Source: Clostridium thailandense (GTDB lineage: Bacteria > Bacillota > Clostridia > Clostridiales > Clostridiaceae). From it: 39,695 bases of DNA. The position numbers were made by a program, and so were the translations under genes. Below are positions 8,170 through 17,318 of the stretch, piece by piece. Location of the stretch: contig NZ_JAEEGC010000108.1 in NCBI RefSeq assembly GCF_019207025.1, positions 1-39,695 of the forward strand, read 5' to 3'. Each line of letters starts with the position of its first letter. Within the stretch, counting starts at the first letter, position 1. The notes under the pieces were generated by a model, which saw only the letters and a program-made list of their open reading frames with translations, ran no database searches and was not told the DNA's origin.

Positions 8170-8259
8170 AAATAAATAGTTAAGGAGACAATGAAGAATT
8201 TCTTGAATTTGGGCACTTTAGAAATTTGGAGTCAGTAGTGCAACCGGCCAATTATTATT
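8170..8259 (+). ncRNA. Cyclic di-GMP-II riboswitch aptamer
   Basis: The core runs GGAGACAATGAAGAAT, then TTGGGCACTTTAG, GGAGTCAGTAGTGCAACC and GGCC. These blocks match in order and spacing the class II c-di-GMP aptamer known from C. acetobutylicum (GGAAACAATGATGAAT, TTGGGCACTTGA, GAGTTAGTAGTGCAACCGACC). Both sides of the pseudoknotted ligand pocket are present. The 3' strand of the P1 helix (CCAATTATTATT) is shared with the 5' arm of the terminator that follows, so ligand binding should hold P1 closed and prevent termination. It controls the methyl-accepting chemoreceptor gene at 8340. Confidence 0.9.
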
Positions 8260-8300
8260 AATAGATTTAAAAAAATCTTAAATAATAATTGGCTTTTAAT
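8247..8300 (+). terminator. Riboswitch expression-platform terminator
   Basis: GCCAATTATTATT (8247-8259) pairs perfectly with AATAATAATTGGC (8281-8293), with a second inner pairing AGATTT/AAATCT, and is followed by TTTTAAT. It lies 46 bp before the chemoreceptor start, and its 5' arm overlaps the P1 helix of the c-di-GMP-II aptamer, making the two folds mutually exclusive. Confidence 0.85.
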
Positions 8301-8339
8301 CTATACAAAGAAAAATATTTTAAACATGGAGGATTGTGT

Positions 8340-10061
8340 ATGGAATGGATAAATAATCTAAAGGTTGGTAAAAAACTTACATTACTTATATCTTGTTCTT
8401 TAATATCTTTAATTACAATAGGAATAATTGGTTATATATTTTTATCATTATCTAATAATGCAATAAATACAATGTACAATGAAAGATTAGTGTCAAGTGA
8501 ATATATAAATGAAGCTCGGATAGAAGCTCGCGCAATATCGGCTGATATTTTTAGGCTTATGGTAACAGAGGATGAAAATGAAAATGAAATGTTACTTAAA
8601 GATATAGACTCTCGCGTTTTAGAATTTAATAATGATATTACTTCATATAAAAAAATGAAACTAGATACATTTGAAAATGATAAGCTTAATGAGATGGAAG
8701 AAAACTTAAATAAATATAGAGATGGAAGAAAAAAAGTTCTAGATTTAGCTAATCAAAATAAAAATACTGAGGCATATGAATTGTACAAAACTGAGGTTGA
8801 CCCATCTGGCGAAGCTTTTATGAAAAATATGATTGACCTAGGTGATCATAATAAAAAAGTTGCAGAGGAACTAAGTAAGAAGAATCAATCAAATTTTACA
8901 TTTGCTTTAAGAATATTTATTAGTATTGTGGGAGTAGCAGCTGTTGTAATAATTTTACTTGGATTAATAATTACTAAACATATTACTAAACGCTTAAATA
9001 ACTTTGTTGCTTTTATAGATGAGCTATCAAAAGGAAATTTTTCTAACAAAATACCGGAAGTAAATCTTCAAGATAAAAGTGAATTTGGTTTAGTATCTAA
9101 TGCATTAGATTTAATGACTAAAAACATTGTGGCTTTAATAAAGCAACTTACCCATACATCAGAGCAATTATTATTATCTTCAGAAGAATTAACTGCCAGT
9201 ACAGAACAATCAGCCGATGCATCAAATCTTGTTGCTGATTCTGTGACTGATGTAGCACAAGGCGCTGATAAGCAAAGTTTATTATCTAATACTACTGCTG
9301 AATCAGTAAAAAAGATGTCTGATGAAATATATAATGTTTCTCAAAATACAAATTTAGTTTCAGAGTTAACCGATAAGGCTACTGCTTCGGTTAATGAAGG
9401 AGAGAAAGCTATAGATAGATCAATTGAGCAAATGAGAATAATAGAACAGAAAACTGATAACACTTCAAGTATTATTTGTGATCTTGAAGATAAATCAAAA
9501 AAGATAGGACAAATTATTGAAGTTATTGAAAGTATATCTTCACAGACCAATCTTCTTGCCTTGAATGCAGCAATAGAAGCTTCTCGAGCTGGTGAAGCTG
9601 GAAGAGGTTTTAGTGTAGTGGCAGATGAAATCAGAAAGCTAGCAGAGCAATCTCAAGGCGCTACGGAAGAAATTACAACGATAATAAATGACGTGCAATC
9701 TAAAACTAAAAGTGCGGTTATGTTTATGGATGAAAGTAAAAAAGAAGTTGATACAGGAACAGATGTTGTAAATATAGCAGGTCAAAGTTTCTCAGAAATT
9801 TTAAAAATGGTAAGCGAGATATCAAATCAAGTATATAATGTTTCAAATTCTATTAATGCGATTACAAATGAGGCTAAGGCAGCAGTTATTTCAATAAATG
9901 ATATTAGAAATATAAGTACTGAGGCAGCAGAGGAAACTCAGACTATATCAGCAGCAGCTGAGCAGCAGTCTGCATCTATTCATGAAATTGCAGAGTCGAG
10001 TAAGCTTTTAGCAAAAATGTCAGAAGACTTAAGTAGTGTTATTAGAAAATTTCGAATTTAA
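8340..10061 (+). CDS. Methyl-accepting chemotaxis protein, membrane-bound (4HB_MCP type)
   Basis: 573 residues from the ATG at 8340, supported by GGAGGA upstream; the in-frame extension to 8289 would start inside the riboswitch terminator. Order: TM1 (about 13-35), an extracytoplasmic four-helix-bundle sensor (about 36-185) starting with the common [12 protein letters not shown] pattern, TM2 (about 188-210), HAMP (about 211-265) and a long signalling helix pair. The conserved hairpin tip reads [19 protein letters not shown] followed by [18 protein letters not shown]. It senses an unknown extracellular ligand and signals to CheA/CheW. Expression is predicted to need a sigma-D-like promoter and c-di-GMP acting through the leader riboswitch, tying chemosensing to the c-di-GMP state. 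Confidence 0.92.
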   Translation: MEWINNLKVGKKLTLLISCSLISLITIGIIGYIFLSLSNNAINTMYNERLVSSEYINEARIEARAISADIFRLMVTEDENENEMLLKDIDSRVLEFNNDITSYKKMKLDTFENDKLNEMEENLNKYRDGRKKVLDLANQNKNTEAYELYKTEVDPSGEAFMKNMIDLGDHNKKVAEELSKKNQSNFTFALRIFISIVGVAAVVIILLGLIITKHITKRLNNFVAFIDELSKGNFSNKIPEVNLQDKSEFGLVSNALDLMTKNIVALIKQLTHTSEQLLLSSEELTASTEQSADASNLVADSVTDVAQGADKQSLLSNTTAESVKKMSDEIYNVSQNTNLVSELTDKATASVNEGEKAIDRSIEQMRIIEQKTDNTSSIICDLEDKSKKIGQIIEVIESISSQTNLLALNAAIEASRAGEAGRGFSVVADEIRKLAEQSQGATEEITTIINDVQSKTKSAVMFMDESKKEVDTGTDVVNIAGQSFSEILKMVSEISNQVYNVSNSINAITNEAKAAVISINDIRNISTEAAEETQTISAAAEQQSASIHEIAESSKLLAKMSEDLSSVIRKFRI

Positions 10062-10080
10062 AAATAAATGGTGATTTTCA

Positions 10081-10106
10081 ACCTAGGTTAACGCCTAGGT
10101 CTTTTA
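10081..10106 (+). terminator. Terminator after the chemoreceptor
   Basis: ACCTAGG (10081-10087), loop TTAACG, CCTAGGT (10094-10100), then CTTTTAATTTT. It starts 19 bp after the stop codon. Confidence 0.75.
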
Positions 10107-10199
10107 ATTTTAGGCAATAAAAAAGAGCTAGTAGTATACTATCAGTTTTATAGTTAAAGAAACAAAATGTGCATAAATAATAAAATAATAATTTTACAC

Positions 10200-10228
10200 T
10201 TGATATTTTAGTAAATTAATAATATAAT
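10200..10228 (+). promoter_or_regulatory. Sigma-A promoter of the small membrane peptide
   Basis: TTGATA (10200-10205), a 17-bp spacer and TATAAT (10223-10228) lie about 40 bp before the start codon of the 29-residue gene. Confidence 0.65.
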
Positions 10229-10267
10229 ATAATAGATATAAAATATTCTATTAGGAGGAGTGAATTT

Positions 10268-10357
10268 ATGAGAAGACGAATAACAATAATAATGCAAGTT
10301 TTAGTTCTTATTGCTATCATAGGCGGTTCGGCATTAGCTTCGTATTTTAATAAATAG
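10268..10357 (+). CDS. Small single-span membrane protein (29 aa)
   Basis: 29 residues: a basic start (MRRRITIIMQ), one hydrophobic helix (VLVLIAIIGGSALAS) and the short tail YFNK. It has its own near-consensus promoter, a strong ribosome site (TAGGAGGAG, six bases before the ATG) and a terminator 60 bp downstream, so it is a complete monocistronic unit despite its size. The RRR-hydrophobic arrangement suggests a type II single-pass topology or a signal-like peptide. No family is recognised; membrane-active regulator, type I toxin and stress peptide are all possible. No obvious antisense RNA gene is visible. Confidence 0.65.
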   Translation: MRRRITIIMQVLVLIAIIGGSALASYFNK

Positions 10358-10417
10358 TCAAATTAATTTATGACTTAGTGTAGAGAGGAAATTATTAATG
10401 TTTTTTTATAAGAGGTG

Positions 10418-10458
10418 AGCCTATCTATTTGTAAATTTAAATAGATAGGCTTTATTTC
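10418..10458 (+). terminator. Terminator of the small membrane protein gene
   Basis: AGCCTATCTATTT (10418-10430) pairs perfectly over 13 bp with AAATAGATAGGCT (10439-10451), followed by TTATTT. Confidence 0.75.
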
Positions 10459-10680
10459 ATTGCGAAACAATTGTGAACTTTTGTATAATTAGGAATGACA
10501 ATTTTATAGTTTAAATTCATAGTAAGAAATTAAAAAAATAAACAAAAATTATTGTTTGTAGATAAATAATATTGACAAATAGTAAAATAAGGGGCAATAT
10601 TAATTATATAATAAAATTATAATTTGTTATGGTAGTTTTTAACCTAAAAAAGGAAAAAAACTAAATATTTCCGTTAAAGG

Positions 10681-10744
10681 AGTATACTTAGCTTCATGTT
10701 AACAACATTTGAGATTTTTTTAATGATTGTTAATTGAGTATACT
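10681..10744. promoter_or_regulatory. Paired AGTATACT palindromes with nested inverted repeat
   Basis: The perfect palindrome AGTATACT occurs at 10681-10688 and again at 10737-10744. Between them lies a second inverted pair, TTAACAA (10699-10705) and TTGTTAA (10727-10733). This could be two operator half-sites for a dimeric regulator or a stem-loop in the leader of the cardiolipin synthase mRNA. No ligand or protein can be named. Confidence 0.4.
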
Positions 10745-10907
10745 GCAATTATAATATTATTATGAGTAATAATTAACACAAGTTGTACAAAATAGAACCA
10801 ATTTATTGCTGATCAATTATTTAAAAGTTTTTAACATTCATCCTGATAGATTGTTGGTGCATATGATGGTTATAAAGTTTCTTCACTTTGAGAGGGAGTG
10901 TTAAATT

Positions 10908-12437
10908 ATGAAATTACTGAAGAGAATGAGTGGTAGAACATTTATAATATCAACAATACTCATTATACAGTTTGTATGGTTTATACTTTTCTCAATTAGC
11001 CTAACTAGATATTCTGCACTGATAAAAGAGTTCTTTGCAATATTTAGTATTCTAATTGTTCTATATATTATTGGACAGGAGGAGAATTCTTCTTATAAAA
11101 TTGGATGGATTATTCTTATTGTGGTGTTACCATTGCTCGGCAGCCTTTTATATCTATTTTTTGGAAACAAACGGCCGGCTAAATGGATGGCTATTAGGCT
11201 GGATAGGGAACATAAAAAAATAGTTGAATTAATGAAAGGGAATCGAAATATTCTAGATGAAATTGGTGAATTTGATGAGCGTGCCATGGGGACATGCAGA
11301 TATCTGCAGGAGAGAAGTTCTTATCCAATCTATAAAAATACTGCAACGACATATTATCCTTTAGGGGAGATTATGTATAGGGATATATTGTCTGAATTAA
11401 AGAAGGCAAAGCATTTTATTTTTCTTGAGTATTTTATTATTGAAGAAGGAATTATGTGGAATAGTGTTCTTGAAATACTTACCCAAAAAGCATCTGAAGG
11501 TGTTGATGTAAGAGTGATATATGACGATGTAGGCTCTCTTTTTCTAATTTCAAAGGATTTTACAAGAAAAATGGAAATGAGAGGAATTAAATGCATGGCT
11601 TTTAATAAATTTAGACCAATCCTTACACTAGCCATGAATAATCGAGATCATAGAAAGATTTTAGTTATTGATGGGCATACAGCCTTTAATGGAGGTATTA
11701 ATATTGCAGATGAATATATAAATGAAAAAGAAAAATATGGGCATTGGAAAGATATAGGTATACGCCTAAAAGGGGAAGCAGTTTGGAGTTTTACACTAAT
11801 GTTTTTAGAAATGTGGAATGCATTTAAAAAAGATAAGGACATATTAGAAAACTTTGAACCTTATATTCACAATAAATCAGACCTTGATTATAGCGGATAC
11901 GTTCAGCCTTTTTCAGATTCGCCACTTGATAATGAAGCAGTGGGAGAAAATATTTATATTGAGCTTCTGTCACAGGCAAAACGTTATATTTATATCTTTA
12001 CGCCATATCTTATTATTGATAATGAGATGAAATCTGCTCTATGTATGGCTGCCAAAAGAGGAGTAGATGTAAGAATTGTTACTCCAGGTATTCCAGATAA
12101 AAAAATTGTGTTTAGGCTCACTCGATCTAACTATGCACCGCTTTTAAAGGCTGGAGTCAGAGTATATGAATATACACCTGGTTTTATTCATGCTAAGAGT
12201 TATGTTTGTGATGATGAAGTTGCAGTTGTTGGAACTATAAATATGGATTATAGGAGCTTGTATCTCAATTTTGAATGTGGAACCTTGATGTATAAAACTA
12301 GCGCTATTATAGAGTTAAAAAAAGATTCACAGGAGACCATATTGAAAAGCAGGGAGATTAGATTGAGTGACTGTCGAAATGGGTTTTTGGGAAGCTTATT
12401 TGATGCAGTACTTAGAGTATTTTCCCCACTTTTTTAG
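10908..12437 (+). CDS. cls: Cardiolipin synthase (phospholipase D superfamily)
   Basis: 509 residues, the usual length of bacterial Cls. Two N-terminal transmembrane helices (about 12-32 and 41-58, with a third hydrophobic stretch to about 88) precede two PLD domains. HKD motif 1 is HRKILVID starting at His248, and motif 2 is HAKSYVCDDE starting at His428, each followed by the expected Gly/Asn-rich segment (FNGGINIADEY, VGTINMDYRS). The enzyme joins two phosphatidylglycerol molecules to give cardiolipin and glycerol at the membrane. RBS GAGGGAG precedes the ATG. It is monocistronic and convergent with the GGDEF-EAL gene, from which it is separated by a shared hairpin. Confidence 0.93.
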   Translation: MKLLKRMSGRTFIISTILIIQFVWFILFSISLTRYSALIKEFFAIFSILIVLYIIGQEENSSYKIGWIILIVVLPLLGSLLYLFFGNKRPAKWMAIRLDREHKKIVELMKGNRNILDEIGEFDERAMGTCRYLQERSSYPIYKNTATTYYPLGEIMYRDILSELKKAKHFIFLEYFIIEEGIMWNSVLEILTQKASEGVDVRVIYDDVGSLFLISKDFTRKMEMRGIKCMAFNKFRPILTLAMNNRDHRKILVIDGHTAFNGGINIADEYINEKEKYGHWKDIGIRLKGEAVWSFTLMFLEMWNAFKKDKDILENFEPYIHNKSDLDYSGYVQPFSDSPLDNEAVGENIYIELLSQAKRYIYIFTPYLIIDNEMKSALCMAAKRGVDVRIVTPGIPDKKIVFRLTRSNYAPLLKAGVRVYEYTPGFIHAKSYVCDDEVAVVGTINMDYRSLYLNFECGTLMYKTSAIIELKKDSQETILKSREIRLSDCRNGFLGSLFDAVLRVFSPLF

Positions 12438-12449
12438 TCAATTAGAATT

Positions 12450-12487
12450 AAAGCATGGCCATCCATTTTATTGGTGGTCATGCTTTA
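12450..12487. terminator. Bidirectional terminator between cls and the GGDEF-EAL gene
   Basis: TAAAGCATGGCCATCC pairs with GGTGGTCATGCTTTA with small mismatches. Its right arm overlaps the last codons of the minus-strand GGDEF-EAL gene. T-rich sequence follows on the plus strand and A-rich sequence precedes, so it can serve both genes. Confidence 0.6.
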
Positions 12488-15032
12488 GTTTATCTAAAAA
12501 ATTATAATTATATATTTTTTCTACCTCCTCTACTTCTAATGGTTTGCTAAAAAGATATCCTTGAATATAGTTACATCTAGCTATTTTTAGACGTTTATAT
12601 TGAACTAAATCTTCTATACCTTCTGCTACTACTTCTAGATTTAAGCTGTTTGCAAGAGAAACCAAACTGTCCATTACTTTTATATTCTCCAATTCTAAAA
12701 ATTTATCATTTAAGGACTTATCTAGTTTTATTTTATCCACTGGTAAAAAGGTTAAATAACTAAGAGAGGAATAACCTGTACCAAAATCATCTAGTGCAAT
12801 TTTTATCCCTAAACACTTTAATTCATTAATAAATGCTATATTCTCTTCCTTTTTTTCTAAAAATATACTTTCGGTTATTTCTATTTCTATATACCTAGCT
12901 TCTACACCCGCTTTTTTTAATGTGTTTTTTAGAAATTCAATATAATTAAAGTCATTTAATTGCTTTGCAGAAAAATTAATAGCGATAGGTTTTAGAACTA
13001 AGCCTTTCTGTTTCCATATGCTTATTTGACTTATTGCCTCTTTTGTAACCCATCTTCCAATTTCTACGATCAAGCCAGTTTCTTCTGCTACGGGTATAAA
13101 CTGTGCTGGAGATATAGGGGTATTTTTTAGTCTCAAAAGAGCTTCAAAACCTACAGCTTTTCCCGTAAAAGTACATATTTGCGGCTGATATAATAGTTTA
13201 AATTCCTCTTTTTTTATAGCATCTCTTAAAATACTTTCTAATCTGATATTTTCATGTAACTTCTTTGTCATTTTTTCATTGAAAAACATATAGTTGTTTT
13301 TTCCTACATTCTTTACTTTGTACATAGCCATATCCGCATTCATAAACAATTGATTAACTTCATTGCTATCAAGAGGATACAGAGTAATTCCCATGCTGCA
13401 GTTTAGGTAGTTTTCCTGCCCTTCGATTATTATCTTATTTTTAAATATATTCATTATATGTTTTGCATAATTCTCTATTATAGCAATATCCTTTTCCTCT
13501 TGGATTAAAATAAGAAATTCATCTCCGCCCAATCTCCCTATAAACATTTTTTCATCTTTAATATATTCAAGCTCTTCTGCAACCTTTTTTAATATTTTAT
13601 CTCCATATGGATGACCTAAAGTATCATTAATGCTTTTAAAGTTATCAATATCTAAGAGTATTACTGCACCATATTTGTCTTTGCTTATATCTTCCTCTAG
13701 TTTTTTTACAAGTTTTATTCTATTCGGCAGATTTGTTAAAGAATCATGATAAGCAATGTGCCCTAATTCTCCACTTAAACTTTCTAATTTTTCAGTGTAA
13801 CTTTGTATTTCCTCATATTGAGCTCTTAGCTCTTCTTCTGATGCTGCTAATTGTTGATAGGTTGCTGTTATTTCTTCGTTTGAAGCTTGTAATTCCTCCT
13901 GATGTTCTTTTAATAGATGAAAATAGCTAGATGTTTTGTCTAATATATTGTTTATAGAACGAGCCACACCGAAAAAAGTATCACCTTCGGTTAAAGACAG
14001 TCTGTATTCTATAGCTTTCTCTATATCAATTTGGTTAATGGATTTATCTAATCTTTTTACAGGCTTAATAATATTTTCATTTTTTACCAATAAAAGCATT
14101 AAAATCATCATAATAGCTATAATAGACGATATTATAGAAAGCATATAAATATTATAATAAACTTTTTCTGTGGAAAGACTTATCACAAGGACATTACTAA
14201 TTTCTCCGTTCGTAACTACAGGAGCATATATTGTCAATGCCTTTATATCTGATTTTTTATAATAAGAATTTCTTGTAGACAGGCTGCCTTTGAGTGCCGC
14301 TTGTATTTCAGGCTCTTCATTCTTGTCATATACAGTTCCTAGAGCCTTTATATCTGAATCTGCAATGGTTTTTAAGTTTTTGTCAATAAAAACTACATGA
14401 AGAACATTTTCTCCAGGTGTCAATTTCTCAACTAGAGTTTGATAGCTAAATTTTCGTGTGAGACTTTCAACTTTATTTGCACTTATACCTATTTGGATGA
14501 AGGTACCGTCTGAGTTCCTTAGGTATCCATATTTTTTATAATTAAAGGACTCTGTATCCATTCTTATTCCTTCCATGTACTCATTTTTTCCACTTATCCT
14601 AAAATTTTCTACGGGATGTCCTTTTGAGGTTTTCCACCCTAAATATCGATCAATATTTGAATAAATAATAGTGCCTTCTGGAGAATACCAGTCTATTTCA
14701 GTTGTATCAAGATCATTCGCAATTTTTTTCAACAAGTCACTACTTAAATTATTTTGATTCATCATGACAACTTTCCCAACCATTCTGATTTTATCTTCTA
14801 TCATTCTATTAATCATTTCTAATGAATCAGAATCACCTTCCACTTGTAAAACAGTTTGTTTAGCTAGGATTATTCCATTTTGCTTCATCTGTGCTAATAG
14901 CATAATCTTGCTTGTGTAGTAACTAATTGCACTTACTGAAAATATGGCAATTAATCCGATAAGCAGTGGCATATAAATTAATTTGAATTTATTTACTATA
15001 GTATTTTTCTTTTGACTTTTTGAATTACCCAT
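12468..15032 (-). CDS. Bifunctional-type c-di-GMP enzyme: Cache-like sensor, GGDEF and EAL domains
   Basis: 854 residues. TM1 (about 18-40), a large extracytoplasmic sensor (about 41-292) of double-Cache character (VVFIDKNLKTIADS, LTIYAPVV, ISNVLVISLSTE), and TM2 (about 294-316). A HAMP-like region and a Glu-rich coiled coil (370-425) lead into the GGDEF domain: substrate site DIDNFKSIND and an intact GGDEF at 502-506. No RxxD inhibitory site is present upstream of it. The EAL domain has an intact EALLRL (630), DDFGTGYSSL (748-757) and EGIE. Both synthesis and hydrolysis of c-di-GMP are therefore chemically possible. RBS AAGGAG. The product could control the class II riboswitch at 8170. Confidence 0.92.
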   Translation of the reverse strand: MGNSKSQKKNTIVNKFKLIYMPLLIGLIAIFSVSAISYYTSKIMLLAQMKQNGIILAKQTVLQVEGDSDSLEMINRMIEDKIRMVGKVVMMNQNNLSSDLLKKIANDLDTTEIDWYSPEGTIIYSNIDRYLGWKTSKGHPVENFRISGKNEYMEGIRMDTESFNYKKYGYLRNSDGTFIQIGISANKVESLTRKFSYQTLVEKLTPGENVLHVVFIDKNLKTIADSDIKALGTVYDKNEEPEIQAALKGSLSTRNSYYKKSDIKALTIYAPVVTNGEISNVLVISLSTEKVYYNIYMLSIISSIIAIMMILMLLLVKNENIIKPVKRLDKSINQIDIEKAIEYRLSLTEGDTFFGVARSINNILDKTSSYFHLLKEHQEELQASNEEITATYQQLAASEEELRAQYEEIQSYTEKLESLSGELGHIAYHDSLTNLPNRIKLVKKLEEDISKDKYGAVILLDIDNFKSINDTLGHPYGDKILKKVAEELEYIKDEKMFIGRLGGDEFLILIQEEKDIAIIENYAKHIMNIFKNKIIIEGQENYLNCSMGITLYPLDSNEVNQLFMNADMAMYKVKNVGKNNYMFFNEKMTKKLHENIRLESILRDAIKKEEFKLLYQPQICTFTGKAVGFEALLRLKNTPISPAQFIPVAEETGLIVEIGRWVTKEAISQISIWKQKGLVLKPIAINFSAKQLNDFNYIEFLKNTLKKAGVEARYIEIEITESIFLEKKEENIAFINELKCLGIKIALDDFGTGYSSLSYLTFLPVDKIKLDKSLNDKFLELENIKVMDSLVSLANSLNLEVVAEGIEDLVQYKRLKIARCNYIQGYLFSKPLEVEEVEKIYNYNFLDKLKHDHQ

Positions 15033-15057
15033 AACTTTCTCCTTATTGGATTTACAA

Positions 15058-15112
15058 AATTGGATATAAATTGGATATAAAGAAGTAGTCGAATTACTCT
15101 AAATTATTCGAC
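15058..15112 (-). promoter_or_regulatory. Upstream region of the GGDEF-EAL gene with tandem and inverted repeats
   Basis: Two perfect 11-bp tandem units AATTGGATATA (15058-15068 and 15069-15079) lie next to an inverted repeat GTCGAAT (15088-15094) / ATTCGAC (15106-15112). Both are in the leader or promoter of the minus-strand GGDEF-EAL gene and could be operator elements. No regulator is assigned. Confidence 0.4.
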
Positions 15113-15390
15113 ATAATACTTTAAATCCCTTTAATTTCTAGGAGTTTTCTTAATAAGAAATTAGAAAGTAGGCTTATTTTGGGGAATAGGGTTCTAAATA
15201 AGTCTAATTTCTGTTAATAGGAGAAGATCTAGTGATTCTTGAATATGAAAATCAAATACCAACTTTAGAGATTTTTTAATACGACCACATTAACCCTTTT
15301 ATACTTTGGCCTATAAAATTTATAGAATCAATTCTAAAAGTTATGTTAAAATACTTAGTAGTTATACATTTAATAGAGGAGAGATAAGTT
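15113..15390. other. Intergenic region between divergent genes
   Basis: Divergent promoter space between the GGDEF-EAL gene (minus) and the DUF1003 gene (plus). It contains a small palindrome AGAATCAATTCT near 15327 and AT-rich -10-like sequence near 15350. No gene seen. Confidence 0.4.
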
Positions 15391-15945
15391 ATGAAAAATA
15401 AAGATAAGGTATATTATGACAAAGAAGAGTTAGTACGACAGATATTAGAAAAAGATAAGGATCTAAAGGGAAGCAATATTGATGAAGAATTGATGCATGA
15501 ACTAATTAGTGGAAAAATATCAAAAAATATAAATGAGGCAGATGATGAAAATTCAACCTTTGGACAAAAAATTGCAGATAAAATAGCCACATTTGGGGGT
15601 AGTTGGACATTTATAATAAGTTTTGGTGTGGTGCTAGCAGTTTGGATTATAGGAAATGCTGTTATTCTAAGTAACAAAGCATTTGATCCATATCCATTTG
15701 TGTTTTTGAATCTTGTGTTATCATGTCTTGCCGCTATACAGGCTCCCATAATTATGATGTCACAAAATCGTCAATCAGAAAAAGATAGATTAACGGCTGC
15801 CAATGATTATCTTATTAATTTAAAATCTGAAATTATAATAGAAGATTTGCACTATAAAATTGATTTGTTAATGGAGCAGCAGGCAGAGAATACGAAAACT
15901 ATAGAAATTTTATTAAAGACAATAAAAGAATTAAAAAATAAGTAG
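15391..15945 (+). CDS. DUF1003 membrane protein
   Basis: 184 residues. A charged N-terminal region (1-55) precedes the DUF1003 core: FGQKIADKIATFGGSWTFI, two transmembrane helices (about 68-92 and 104-126) linked by NKAFDPYPFVFLN, and the diagnostic AIQAPIIMMSQNRQSEKDRL followed by a soluble coiled-coil tail with DYLINLKSE. This is an excellent family match, but the biochemical role of the family is unknown. RBS GAGGAGAGA. It is followed by a broken yibF-like gene after about 20 bp. Confidence 0.87.
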   Translation: MKNKDKVYYDKEELVRQILEKDKDLKGSNIDEELMHELISGKISKNINEADDENSTFGQKIADKIATFGGSWTFIISFGVVLAVWIIGNAVILSNKAFDPYPFVFLNLVLSCLAAIQAPIIMMSQNRQSEKDRLTAANDYLINLKSEIIIEDLHYKIDLLMEQQAENTKTIEILLKTIKELKNK

Positions 15946-15963
15946 AATTAATTTTTCAATATG

Positions 15964-16259
15964 AAATAAAGAATAATAATCCTGACATCTTAGATAGGGC
16001 ATTAGTTAAGTCAGGTTTGAATGTGGGTAAAGATATTATGGGGACAATGTGTACAACGCTTATACTTGCTTTTACTGGAGAAATTATTATTACTGTAATC
16101 ATGTTATCGCCGTATAATTTGTCTTTTATTGAAATTATAAATCAGGATATTATTGCAAGTGAGATTTTAAAAGCTTTAGCAGGCAGCATAGGGTTAATAC
16201 TCACAATACCAATAACAGCTTTTGTATTTATTAATATACCTAATTTGTTGAAGAAATAA
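15964..16259 (+). pseudogene. C-terminal fragment of a YibE/F-family membrane protein
   Basis: The frame reads NNPDILDRALVKSG, then NVGKDIMGTMCTTLILAF and, near the end, ASEILKALAGSIGLILTIPI. These are hallmark segments of the C-terminal part of YibE/F proteins (normally about 250-400 residues). The frame is open from about 15950, but the N-terminal two thirds are missing and the sequence before it belongs to the DUF1003 3' end. An internal ATG at 16020 lacks a convincing ribosome site. It is most likely a deletion remnant. Confidence 0.75.
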
Positions 16260-16400
16260 ATCTATGGCACAGCAGTAATTTAGAAGATACAGTATTTATT
16301 TTACGGAAACCGTTATGTAAAATATAAAAATATGATATAATTTCATTAAAAAATTAACGATAATTGTAAAAAAGCGCAACCTGAGGAGGTAAAATTTCAA

Positions 16401-17249
16401 ATGAAAAATTCAAATGAGTTTCAAACAAATGAATCGATCTTAGAAGCATTCAAATTAGTTCTACCATATCTTAATAGAATTGTTCGTGAAGACATGGCTG
16501 TTGGAGTAACAGATTTAGAGGAATATTTATCCTACTACAGAGCAAAAGAGTTTGAACTTGACCTACCTGCGGGTAAACCGATTAAAGGAATAACTACCAT
16601 AGAAGAGTGCATTAGAACAGGTAAAGACACTTTTGATGATATTCCTAAAGAAGTATATGGACGACCTATAAAGACGATATTTACACCAATTTATGGAGTT
16701 AACAAAAAAATTATAGGAACTCTAAGTTCAGGTATTGATTTGAATGACAACCATAATTTGGTAAAAAGTGTTGAGCAGCTATCTTCTTCTATAAATCAAG
16801 TATCAACAAATGTTGATCAGATAGCTAAAAGTGCTTTAGAGCTTTCAGACTCTGGACAAGAATCAATAAAGCTAGCTCATGAATTGACAGAAAAGTATCG
16901 AGATACTTCCATGATTCTAGAGTTCATTAAAAGTGTGGCTACCCAAACGAATCTTTTAGGATTAAATGCTTCAATTGAGGCTGCAAGAGCAGGTGAACAT
17001 GGTAGAGGTTTCGCAGTTGTTGCTAATGAAATAAGAAAGCTTGCAGAACAATCTCATGAATCAGTAAAAAAAATTCAAACCATCTTACAGGAAATGAATA
17101 ATGCAGTTTTTGAAATTAACAAGTCCATAGAATCTTCAGGAAGTATTAGTGAGGAGCAAGCCGCATCAACAAAGGAGATATCTTCAAATTTAGAATATAT
17201 AAACAATATTACAGAGCAATTAAAATTGTTTGTTGAACGTTATGATTAA
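16401..17249 (+). CDS. Soluble methyl-accepting chemotaxis-type protein (YfmS-like)
   Basis: 282 residues with no transmembrane segment. The N-terminal sensor (about 1-115) contains the segment [21 protein letters not shown] and ends with [21 protein letters not shown], a pattern shared by short cytosolic receptors such as B. subtilis YfmS. The signalling part is shortened to about 150 residues but keeps the tip: [20 protein letters not shown] and [18 protein letters not shown]. No HAMP. It probably senses an intracellular cue and joins CheA/CheW arrays. RBS GAGGAGG lies 10 bases before the ATG. An inverted repeat ATTTTAC/GTAAAAT with nested ACGG/CCGT lies at about 16298-16323. Confidence 0.88.
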   Translation: MKNSNEFQTNESILEAFKLVLPYLNRIVREDMAVGVTDLEEYLSYYRAKEFELDLPAGKPIKGITTIEECIRTGKDTFDDIPKEVYGRPIKTIFTPIYGVNKKIIGTLSSGIDLNDNHNLVKSVEQLSSSINQVSTNVDQIAKSALELSDSGQESIKLAHELTEKYRDTSMILEFIKSVATQTNLLGLNASIEAARAGEHGRGFAVVANEIRKLAEQSHESVKKIQTILQEMNNAVFEINKSIESSGSISEEQAASTKEISSNLEYINNITEQLKLFVERYD

Positions 17250-17318
17250 ATACTTATAGAGAATTAGGCAGGATATGGAATAAAGGATCTGTAAAATTAA
17301 AGAAAAAAATATCAAAGT

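Larger units (their letters stand above)
10358..10907. other. Long intergenic region before cardiolipin synthase
   Basis: 550 bp without a credible gene. It holds the terminator at 10418, a possible promoter with TTGACA near 10573, and a paired-palindrome structure at 10681-10744. The leader of the cardiolipin synthase gene may be long and structured. Confidence 0.5.

Noticed and set aside
8289..8340. Upstream start for the membrane chemoreceptor
   Set aside because: It would begin inside the terminator stem of the riboswitch and lacks a ribosome site; ATG 8340 follows GGAGGA.
12784..14148. Short plus-strand frames antisense to the GGDEF-EAL gene
   Set aside because: No ribosome sites or protein-like composition; shadows of the long minus-strand gene.
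16020..16259. Intact small membrane protein of 80 residues
   Set aside because: Homology to YibE/F continues upstream of the first ATG and no ribosome site is seen, so it is a truncated gene.
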